Source of the DNA: Macropodus opercularis
Taxonomy: Eukaryota > Chordata > Actinopteri > Anabantiformes > Osphronemidae
NCBI GenBank assembly: GCA_030770545.1
Contig: CM061106.1
Span: 9,776,001-9,840,000, forward strand
Direction: 5' to 3'
DNA: 64,000 nt
Positions 54,256 to 64,000 of this stretch are shown one piece after another (position 1 is the first letter of the stretch; the number at the start of each line of letters is the position of its first letter). The notes beneath the pieces are model-generated. The model did no database searches. It worked only from the letters and a program-made list of their open reading frames with translations, and was not told where the DNA came from. A program made the translations under genes and the position numbers.

Positions 54256-55441
54256 CTATGAACAAAAGTTAAAAAGTATTATATCATACCTATTATGTGA
54301 ATTTGATTGTTTAATATGTACATGTGTGAGTTAAAGTACAACTCAGTTCAATACAGAGGGGCTGATTTAAATTCTACTTATGTTATAATTAGTTACGTTT
54401 TTAAAGCAGTTTGAAAATTATCATTCTATAACATGTTTGTTTATATTTGAGGTAATACTGTGTGAAGTACTTATGCAGTGCAGTGTTACAGACGTTGTTG
54501 ATACCATATATGAAAGGAATGAGGGTAGAAAGCACTTTAACCTTTCTCAATAACATCAAAACAAAATAAAAACATAAATATAATTACCACGGGTAGATGT
54601 TAAACGCATGTCAAGAATTGAAACGTAGTTAGGTCTTGAATGTCTTATAGTCCTACTGTAAGTAACGGTCCACTAATGACAAGTTAAGACGTGTCTAATG
54701 TCAGGCAGACACCTTAGCCACATACCCGACGATCAAGAAGATGAACGTGAAACTGATGACGCAGCATCTGTGATACTTGTGGTCTGCTCATCTTCTGTGT
54801 CTGATGCTTCACTGTCTGCGGTTATGTTCTCTGGGAAACACAGCAGCCACATGGAAACAAAAAGTAAGAAAGCACACGACAAGGTCAATATTATATATAA
54901 AAGGGAAAAGAGACAGAGGGAGAGTCTGGGCTGTGCAATTAATACATATTATTTGTGAAGGGATCATACAGATAATGGCATCTACATGTCACATTTCACT
55001 TCTTTTTTGTTAGGTTGAAATGTTTCACTACTCATCCTAGTAGCTTCTAGTACATTCAGTTAGTAGGAGACCTCAAATATATCTTCTAGGTCAGTTTCAC
55101 TTCACACATAACTCACAATGGCTGTAAGTTGTCTTCTGTCAACTTACCTCAGACTGCAGAAACAACTTTCATCAGAAATGAAACACTCAAGCCTAACAAG
55201 GTTGAAATGAATCTAGAGGGTAGATGGGGGAGACACTGTCATGGCTACTTCCTACCAATGAGAGCACCAGTCAGCTTATAGGCCAGCTGCTGATTATTGA
55301 CATATTTAATTTATTTTTTATTATATACACAAATTTTCACAGGTCCATTACCTTTTGGATCAATGTTGATTTCATCAGATTCAGATTCCTTCCTTTGTAT
55401 TTAGACAGCTGTCCTTGTTCCAGAGCCATTAAAACACAAAC
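54256..55441. other. Intergenic, no supported gene
   Basis: Short frames on both strands (for example 54698-54958) have no recognisable domain or splice context. It separates HECT-A from the tyrosine recombinase fragment. Confidence 0.4.
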
Positions 55442-55976
55442 TTATTTTGCAAGTTGTAATGTCTTCTCAGGCAGCCTGTAATACTGCCCATGCACTCTGA
55501 TACCGTGGCCAAGGAAGCCTGCAAGGTCATTCATTTCGTAATCTTTCACATGTGCTTTCTCAGTTTGGAGGATGATAAGGCTTCTGGGTGATCTGCCCCA
55601 CAACTCTGAGCAATCTGCCGAATGACACCTGATCCTCTGTAGTAACTGAATGTTTGGGGTCTCATCTTGGTAGTCTTGGTAAGTAATGTCCACTGATGTC
55701 AGCATGTCCGGTGTGAGGAGAATGGGGACCTTTCGTCCATGTTTGCCCTTTATTTCTGTTTGCTGGAAGTGCTTCCAAAGCTTATTTTCAAGGTCAAACA
55801 ACAAAGGTCCAAGGTCTGGATGAGTAGATGACATGTGTCTCAACGTAAAAGCATCGAGATGCATTTTTGATTCTTCTTCGGTCGAAGAGTTTGACTTCAC
55901 AGAGAGTGACTTCTGCTAGTTTTTTCGAGATCGTTGCTTGACATTGAAGAACTACTTCTTTCAGGTTGTAGCCCAA
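55442..55976 (-). pseudogene. Crypton-like tyrosine recombinase fragment
   Basis: Two overlapping minus-strand frames make up the catalytic part of a fish Crypton-type tyrosine recombinase. The upstream frame has KLAEVTLCEVKLFDRRR, which contains the first catalytic Arg region. After a shift near 55860-55880 the second frame has IKGKHGRKVPILLTP and ends with the box II block MNDLAGFLGHGIRVHGQYYRLP, with the conserved His and the tyrosine nucleophile. The expected HxxR helix between them reads GRSPRSLIIL and has lost its motif. The fragment ends with LPEKTLQLAK at what may be an exon end. It is inactive and probably a remnant of a mobile element upstream of HECT-A. Confidence 0.65.
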
Positions 55977-58238
55977 CGTCAGTGTCAGAGATGGCGTTTT
56001 ATGGATACTTGTTTGCTCATTAAAGCAGCCACATATTTACCGCATGAATAACATGAGGGAAATTAGCTGGTTTAAGAAATCAGACAATCTTTAACTTGCG
56101 ATTTTCCTTCTTTGTATCACTAGTTGCCCTGTCTCACACATCTTCTGTCTGATGTCATGTATAGTAACATTATGGGCATGTTTATTGAGAAGATGTTCTC
56201 TATATGCCAAGATGCATTTCTTGCATATTTACTTAAAGCCTGTATTCTAGATGTTCCTGACTTTAAACATTTAACTGCATCAGGTGAAGAGGATTCTCTG
56301 GTGTTGTTTAAAGTCGGGGATTTACAAGGTGTCATGCACCTTCTCTTCTTTAGTGGTTGAACATCTACTTCCTTGAGTTACATGAAGTTGCTTCATGTAA
56401 CTTTCACTTCTTACTTTTGTGCCGTTTGATGTTTTCAGCTAAACTGTCAACTTCTGCAAAACTGTCACTTGATTTTGATTGTGACGAACGTGATCGTGTC
56501 CTACGATTTTCTCTGCAAATGTCTGGTAAAGGCATAAACGTCAGCATCACTGTAATAAGTGTTTACAGCCAATAGACAAAGAGTCAGTGGAGTCGTGAAC
56601 CTATGGGCGTAGAACTGATCCTGAATAAGCCAGACTGACCATCAGATTCAGCTGAACTTGGGTTTCACATCATTCATGTTTCCAGAATCAGATGCTTTGA
56701 TCTGCAGAGAGAAGAGCTCAACCCACTCACCCAGCCTCACCAGGAGACCAGTTCAACCTCCATTAAGAATCCTGATACTGATGGTTCATCTGAACTTCAC
56801 ATTGATCAGAGACGCTGATGTGAACTAGTTTTATTGAGGATGTCTGAGTTGAATCAGGTTGTACAAATATAAGGCAGGACATGAATGAGAACAACATTGT
56901 TTAAAAGTCAAATACAACAAACGTGATTCTACTAGAACAACATTTAAACAAGCAGCTGAAATGATTCGTGTCCCTAGTGACCAATGGTGGATGTGCTTAA
57001 GTGTTGGATGTTGTGCTTTTTCATCAGGCTTTATTTAATATCTAGTTAAATCTTTTTCTAAACTGGTCTAGATGAATAAAAAGCCCACTGTCACTAAGAA
57101 CTGAGCTAATGCATCGTCTGCCTCTTTGACTCTTTCTTTTTAACAGCCTCATAGGCCTGTGCGTGTTAAACCTCATATATTTGAAGAAATATAGGAAAGA
57201 AGTAGTATAAGAAAATACAGAACAACCCTTGAGCGAGATTTAATTCACCAAGTTGAAGAAGCATCGACACACATTTAACAGAACGTTTGTTCTGACACGA
57301 TCAAGTTTTTAAAAGAACTCTGGGTTCTTATATTTAAAATTAATACACAGGCTATTAAGAATTTAAAAATAATACTGAAGCTGTTTTAATGTTATGTTTT
57401 TATTAAATAGACGCTTTGAGAGAACGAGGCGGGTCCTGAAAGGTGTAAATGATGGGAAAAAGATGGGGAATGAACAATGCTTTGTTGGAGAGAACTTCTG
57501 AAGAGCGTCGTGATTTCATGGCTCCATGTGTCAACATTTCTAACCAGCGCTTCATGGACATATTCAGCTCATGTCACAGGTACCAGCTGCAGCATCTGTA
57601 GACAGATATAGATCCTGAAACACAGGAAAAGAGACCATGACACACGTGAAATGTAGCTTTAATTCATTAGAGAATTTATGTTTAATTATGATACAGTCAG
57701 CATCAAATCACATTTGAAGGATTAACATCACTCTGACACAGTTTAATCATCGTTTCTTAATCGTGTTTTGTTCAAGTTTCCATCTTGAGCAGCAGGGACT
57801 TCAGTCGAGTTCAGAGCAGAAGTGCAGCAGCTTCCTTCCAGCTCATCTGAACGTCTTGGACTGAAGTTCACACACCTGCACACGTTTAGCATCAAGTCTG
57901 CTGACTCGGCAGATTTCACTGTCAATAAACTGCTGAGTCATCGGTTTAGTGACAACTTCCTGTTGGTCCATGAAAGACAGAATAACTGTGTGGTGACCAA
58001 CATCTTCTCTGCTTGGAAACATCAGCTGACACAACAACAACAGTCGTCTTCATGATCACAACAAGCTTCTGGCTGATCTGATGCTGACTGTTCTCTCTGT
58101 CTCTGTCTTTCTGCCACAGCTTCACTGAGAAGGTTGGAGCTTTACAGGAAACACTGGAATCTCTGCTGTGACACTAACTGAGTTAACAAGACTGATGTAA
58201 GAAGCACAGACTGACTCTAACCTCTACTGACCTCAGAG
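55977..58238. other. Flank and probable 3' region of the second NLR-family gene
   Basis: No gene supported. The part nearest 58238 may be 3' untranslated sequence of the minus-strand LRR gene. I found no B30.2 exon in it on either strand. Confidence 0.45.
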
Positions 58239-61200
58239 TCAGACAGTCTGGACCAGGCCACGAAGACGCTTCACTGATGAATCCTGCAGGTTGTTGTAGC
58301 TCAGGGCCAGTTGTGTCAGATGTGACGGGTTGGACTTCAGAGCTGAGGCCAGAGAATCACAGCTGATCTCTGACAACCTGCACCAACTCAATCTGAATAA
58401 AAAAAACAATAATGAAACAGTGGAAAACAAAGAATGAGCTTGAAACCATTCAGTGTCTCATTGTGTGTTTGGAGCTGAAGACGCTTCAGGAAGTAGAAGT
58501 TTAGAAATAATAAACTCCAAACAGCAGAACCAACAGGATGCAGGTTAAAAACAGTTAAATCAAACAGTATCAAGCAGATCCAGAACTTCTGTTTACGGCA
58601 TCTTGGGTTTGAATGTTGAGTCAGAACCAACATTATGGAGCCTTAAAAACATGTTGGAGCATCAGCTACTGCTCACAGATTTGATATTTTCTGCCTGCTG
58701 AAATGTTGTTTATTTTATATTTTAAATAAAGAAACAAGGATTAAATAAAACTAAAACAAATGAAACCACAGAAGAAGAAACCAGACGTTACCATGGAGAC
58801 CCTCGGTGTGGATCAGTAGAACATCAGCCTCATGTCTGCAGTTTAGCGTCAGCACAACGTTCACATCACATTAATCTACACAGAACTAAAACATGGAGTC
58901 TGACCTCAGAGTCTCCAGTCGACAGTGAGGACTCTCCAGAAAACCACACAGATGCTTCACTGATGAATCCTGCAGGTCGTTTCTACTCAGGTCAAGTTGT
59001 GTCAGATGTGACGGGTTGGACTTCAGAGCTGAGGCCAGAGAATCACAGCTGATCTCTGACAAACTGCAGCTCATCAACCTGAATAAAGAACCAAAGATGA
59101 AACAGTAGAAAACAAAGAGTCAGCTTGAAACCATTCAGTGTCTCATCGTGTGTTTGGAGCTGAAGACGCTTCAGGAAGTAGAAGTTTAGAAACTAGAAAT
59201 TTCAATCAACAGAACCAACAGGATGCAGGTTGAAAACAGTCCAATCAAACAGTAACAAAGACTCATTAATATTAATGACAACAAGCTGCTGCTTCAGCTT
59301 AGACGTCGTGACTTCACCTCTTCAACTCTGCAGCTCCACCACTGGCTCCATCTGGACTCACTCATGTTGTGATGACATTGATCTGAGCTTCTACTAAAGA
59401 TCCTCAAGTTGTCAAACAGAACTAATGAGTCCGATTCAGGTTCTGGACATGTGACCCATTTATACAAACAATCAGAAAATATTCTGTTTGATGAAACAAC
59501 ATCGTCACAGAAACATTTGATACTGAGGAAACATTTAATGGAGTCAAACTGATGGAAAGAGTCAAACAAGCAGATCCAGCAGTGCTGATTATGGCATCTT
59601 GGGTTTGAATGTTGAGTCAGAACCAAAATTATGGAGCCTTAGAAAAGTGTTGGAGAATCAGCTACTGATCATAAGTTAGATGTTTTTGACTAAGTAGTTG
59701 TTGTTTTGTTTATATGTTCAGTGATAAAATAGAGAAACAACGATTAAATAAAACTAAAAGCAAATGAATCCACTGAAGAAGAAACAAGACGTTACCATGG
59801 AGACCCTCAGTGTGGATCAGTAGAACATCAGCCTCGTGTCTGCAGTTTAGCGTCAGCACAACGTTCACATCACATTAATCTACACAGAACTAAAACATGG
59901 AGTCTGACCTCAGAGTCTCCAGTCGACAGTGAGGACTCTCCAGAAAACCACACAGATGCTTCACTGATGAATCCTGCAGCTTGTTGTAGCTCAGGTCCAG
60001 TTGAGTCAGATGTGACGGGTTGGACTTCAGAGCTGAGGCCAGAGAATCACAGCTGATCTCTGACAAACTGCACCAACTCAAACTGAATAAAGAACCAAAG
60101 ATGAAACAGTAGAAAACAAAGAGTCAGCTTGAAACCATTCAGTGTCTCATCGTGTGTTTGGAGCTGAAGACGCTTCAGGAAGTAGAAGTTTAGAAACTAG
60201 AAGCTCTAAACAGCAGAACCAACAGGATGCAGGTTGAAAACAGTCCAATCAAACAGTAACAAAGACTCATTAATATTAATGACAACAAGCTGCTGCTTCA
60301 GCTCAGACGTCGTGACTTCACCTCTTCAACTCTGCAGCTCCACCACTGGCTCCATCTGGACTGACTCATGTTGTGATGACACATTGATCTGAGCTTCTCC
60401 TAAAGATCCTCAAGTTCTCAAACAGAAATAATGAGTCCGACTCAGGTTCTGGACACGTGACCCATTTATAGATACCAACTGAAAATTTTCTGTTTGATGG
60501 AACGATATCATCACAGAAACATTTTATACTAAGGAAACATTTACTGGAGTCAAACTGATGGAAAGAGTCAAACAAGCAGATCCAGAACTTCTGATTATGG
60601 CATCTTGGGTTTGAATATTAAGTCAGAACCAACATTATGGAGCCTTAGAAAAGTGTTGGAGTTTTTTATTTTCTGACTAATTAAACAGAAAAAAAATACA
60701 CTAATGAAATAATGATTGATTAGATCTAAAAACAAACTAAACCACAGAAGAAGAAACCAGTCGTTGCCATGGAGACCCTCAGTGTGGATCAGTAGAACAT
60801 CAGCCTCATGTCTGCAGTTTAGCGTCAGCACAACGTTCACATCACATTAATCTACACAGAACTAAAACATGGAGTCTGACCTCAGAGTCTCCAGTCGACA
60901 GTGAGGACTCTCCAGAAAACCACGCAGATGCTTCACTGATGAATCCTGCAGGTTGTTGTAGCTCAGGTCCAGTTGTGTCAGATGTGACGGGTTGGACTTC
61001 AGAGCTGAGGCCAGAGAATCACAGCTGATCTCTGACAAACTGCAGCCAATCAATCTGAATAAAGAACCAAAGATGAAACAGTAGAAAACAAAGAGTCAGC
61101 TTGAAACCATTCAGTGTCTCATCGTGTGTTTGGAGCCAAAGACGCTTCAGGAAGTAGAAGTTTAGAAAATAGAAAATAAACAATGAAAAGACTAAACCAC

Positions 61201-63483
61201 AGAAGAAGAAACCAGACGTTGCCATGGAGACCCTCAGTGTGGATCAGTAGAACATCAGCCTCATGTCTGCAGTTTAGCGTCAGCACAACATTCACATCAC
61301 ATTAATCTACACAGAACTAAAACATGGAGTCTGACCTCAGAGTCTCCAGTCGACAGTGAGGACTCTCCAGAAAACCACACAGATGCTTCACTGATGAATC
61401 CTGCAGGTTGTTGTCACTCAGGTCCAGTTGTGTCAGATGTGACGGGTTGGACTTCAGAGCTGAGGCCAGAGAATCACAGCTGATCTCTGACAAACAGCAG
61501 TAACTCAATCTAAATAAAGAACCAAAGATGAAACAGTAGAAAACAAAGAGTCGGCTTGAAACCATTCAGTGTCTCGTCGTGTGTTTGGAGCTGAAGACGC
61601 TTCAAGAAGTAGAAGTTTAGAAACTAGTAGCTCCAAACAGCAGAACAAACAGGATGCAGGTTGAAAACAATCCAATCAAACAGTAATAAAGACTCAATTA
61701 TATTAATGACAACAAGCTGCTGCTTCAGCTCAGACGTCGTGACTTCAACTCTGCAGCTCCACCACTGGCTCCATCTGGACTCACTCATGTTGTGATGACA
61801 CATTGATCTGAGCTTCTATTAAAGATCCTCAAGTTGTCAAACAGAACTAATGACTCCGACTCAGGTTCTGGACACGGGACTAATTTATAGAAATAAACAG
61901 AAAATGTTCTGTTTGATGGAACGACATCGTCACAGAAACATTTGATACTGAGAAAACATTTAATGGAGTCAAACTGATGGAACGAGTCAAACAAGCAGAT
62001 CCTGAACTTCTGATTACGGCATCTTGGGTTTGAATATTAAGTCAGTACCAACATTATGGAGACTTAGAAAAGTGTTGGAGCTTTATATTTTCTGATTAAT
62101 TAAACACAATAAATAAAAAAATAAATGAAATAATGAAACAACGATTGAATAAAACTAAAAACAAATGAAACCACAGAAGAAGAAAACCAGGCGTTACCAT
62201 GGAGACCCTCAGTGTGGATCAGTAGAACATCAGCCTCATGTCTACAGTTTAGTGTCAGCACAACGTTCGCATCACATTAATCTACACAGAACTAAAACAT
62301 GGAGTCTGACCTCAGAGTCTCCAGTCGACAGTGAGGACTCTCCAGAAAACCACACAGATGCTTCACTGATGAATCCTGCAGCTTGTTTTCACTCAGGTCC
62401 AGTTGAGTCAGATGTAACGGTTTGGACTTCAGAGCTGAGGCCAGAGAATCACAGCTGATCTCTGACAACCTGCACCAACTCAATCTGAATAAAAAAAACA
62501 ATAATGAAACAGTGGAAAACAAAGAATGAGCTTGAAACCATTCAGTGTCTCATCGTGTGTTTGGAGCTGAAGATGCTTCAGGAAGTAGAAGTTTAGAAAC
62601 TAGAAATTTCAAACAACAGAACCAACAGGATGCAGGTTGAAAACAGTCCAATCAAACAGTAACAAAGACTCATTAATATTAATGACAACAAGCTGCTGCT
62701 TCAGCTCAGACGTCGTGACTTCACCTCTTCAACTCTGCAGCTCCACCACTGGCTCCATCTGGACTCACTCATGTTGTGATGACACATTGACAACTTGAGG
62801 ATCTTTAATAGAAGCTCAGATCAAACAGAACTAATGACTCCGACTCAGGTTCTGGACACGGGACTAATTTATAGAAATAAACAGAAAATGTTCTGTTTGA
62901 TGGAACGACATCGTCACAGAAACATTTGATACTGAGGAAACATTTACTGGAGTCAAACTGATGGAAAGAGTCAAACAAGCAGATCCAGAACTTCTGATTA
63001 CGGCATCTTGGGTTTGAATATTAAGCCAGAACCAGCATTATGGAGCCTTAGAAAAGTGTTGGAGCATCAGCTACTGATCACAAATTAGATATTTTCTGAT
63101 TGATTAAACTTTGTTTCGTTCATTCTTTTAGTGATAAAAAAAGAAAAAAACGATTGAATAAAACTAAAAACAAATGAAACGACAGAAGAAGAAACCAGAC
63201 GTTGCCATGGAGACCCTCAGTGTGGATCAGTAGAACATCAGCCTCATGTCTGCAGTTTAGCGTCAGCACAACGTTCACATCACATTAATCTACACAGAAC
63301 TAAAACATGGAGTCTGACCTCAGAGTCTCCAGTCGACAGTGAGGACTCTCCAGAAAACCACACAGATGCTTCACTGATGAATCCGGCAGGATGTTGTTAC
63401 TCAGGTCCAGTTGTGTCAGATGGGACTTCAGAGCTGAGGCCAGAGAATCACAGCTGATCTCTGACAACCTACAGCGAATCAAA
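58239..63483 (-). CDS. Second NLR-family gene, partial: seven tandem LRR exons
   Basis: Exons on the minus strand, in reading order: 63319-63483, 62311-62484, 61336-61509, 60881-61054, 59909-60082, 58905-59078 and 58239-58392. Each full unit is 174 bp and encodes one LRR (SLSEISCDSLASALKSNPSH to SPHCRLETLR). The first lacks three codons (NPS). All lengths preserve phase, so the units can be joined freely. The last exon loses the usual ending (CGFLESPHC) and terminates with TGA at 58239-58241. No B30.2 or NACHT exon is present. The family is cytoplasmic immune sensing. It may be the end of a gene continuing past 64000, or an LRR-only remnant, since the sequence upstream matches an NLR intron rather than a NACHT exon. 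Confidence 0.75.
58400..63480 (-). repeat. Tandem amplification of LRR exon plus intron, about 1 kb per unit
   Basis: Exon starts are spaced 1008, 975, 455, 972, 1004 and about 670 bp. The introns are recognisably the same: CATCTTGGGTTTGAAT, GAGACCCTCAGTGTGGATCAG and CAGCCTCATGTCTGCAGTTTAG recur in each. The 455-bp unit (61336 to 60881) has lost the middle of the intron. At about 62790-62820 a short piece (CAACTTGAGGATCTTTAATAGAAGCTCAGATC) is inverted relative to the other units. Confidence 0.85.
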
Positions 63484-63737
63484 CTGAATAAAGAACCAAA
63501 GATGTAGATGAATCATTAATAACCAGTCAGATTTGTCCTGATCAGTGATGCTCATGTTTTCAACATGAACAGACAAAGAAATGGCCCACTTCACATGGAT
63601 CACAAGGGATTTTTAGGATATATATTTTATTTTCGAGTATTTGAATAACATTTTTCACTTTCAATCTGTTTTCAAACATTCAAACTTCACCAGTCCCTCA
63701 TTCCAGACACTCTCAACAAGCCTGTAATGGTGGAGGT

Positions 63738-64000
63738 TCTGAACAACATCTATCTCTGCCTCCCTCACTGAACAATGCTGACGTGTTGGAACAAGGCGTC
63801 TAGAGACAGAGTCTGCTGGGATCAGACTGGTTGTACTGGGCAGCTCCCAGTGGGAATGTGTTGAACTGTGTGAGTCTGAGGCAGAGCTGCTGCTCACACT
63901 AGTAACATTGAACCACTTCCTCCATTCATTCATTGTTGGATCCTACATCAAAGTTCAGACGTCAGCTCTGGTGCTGACACTGGGGACAAACGGTCGTCTC
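63738..64000 (-). repeat. Inverted copy of NLR intron-2 sequence
   Basis: Reverse complement of 3798-4060 without indels. It reaches the end of the window. It lies about 255 bp upstream (in the minus direction) of the first LRR exon. Confidence 0.9.

Noticed and set aside
56120..56575. Frames upstream of the recombinase fragment as its N-terminal exons
   Set aside because: I could not match them to the N-terminal part of fish Crypton-like proteins or connect them by phase.
58239..63483. CRISPR-like regular repeat array
   Set aside because: The regular units are 174-bp coding LRR exons with 1-kb spacing in a vertebrate genome.

Overview
The window is vertebrate nuclear DNA, almost certainly from a teleost, probably a percomorph. 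The evidence is spliced genes with GT/AG introns, a fish-type NLR gene (FISNA-NACHT-LRR-B30.2), a teleost tRNA-derived SINE, fish hAT, Tc1 and CACTA-type elements, and a Polinton/Maverick. Nothing looks prokaryotic. Accessory and mobile DNA makes up most of the window.

Layout. 1-3066: non-coding, with a 591-bp solo LTR (1578-2168). 3067-14537 (+): an NLRC3-like gene of eleven exons whose summed exon length is exactly 3,600 nt, giving an open frame of 1,199 residues. Its introns hold a Tc1 element (4985-6604), a hAT-like element and a repeat-rich stretch with a 34-base G run. 14538-17264: CACTG-ended repeats, an ERV-like solo LTR and a truncated ORF1-like reading frame. 17265-27091: a 9.8-kb Polinton/Maverick with inverted terminal repeats, integrase, capsid, protease, ATPase and small virion-type genes. 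Most are broken by single stops or frameshifts, and no protein-primed DNA polymerase B is visible. 27092-30180: repeats, a tRNA-Ser(CGA) gene with a truncated sister, and a possible LTR.

30212-33858 (-): a HECT-type E3 ligase-like gene (HECT-B). About 34.0-50.0 kb: a region best read as one large CACTA/EnSpm-like element. A transposase gene (minus strand, 39573 to 34816) and a Tudor-like accessory gene (plus strand, 44294 to 48674) diverge from a CpG-rich segment near 40.7-41.2 kb. Each gene stops just inside a block dense in TCTC/GAGA motifs (34.0-34.4 and 49.56-49.97 kb). It has since been filled with hAT elements, a SINE, a fold-back element and a solo LTR. 50894-54255 (-): a second HECT gene (HECT-A) with an intact catalytic C-lobe but an in-frame stop. 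55442-55976 (-): a fragment of a Crypton-like tyrosine recombinase.

58239-64000 (-): seven LRR exons of a second NLR-family gene, amplified as a unit of about 1 kb. The upstream 263 bp are an inverted copy of intron 2 of the first NLR gene, and no NACHT exon lies in the window.

The window is an immune NLR neighbourhood heavily invaded by mobile DNA. The Polinton and the two-gene CACTA-like element are its most informative parts. All calls come from reading the sequence. Exon borders rest on GT/AG sites, phase and family resemblance, not on transcripts.
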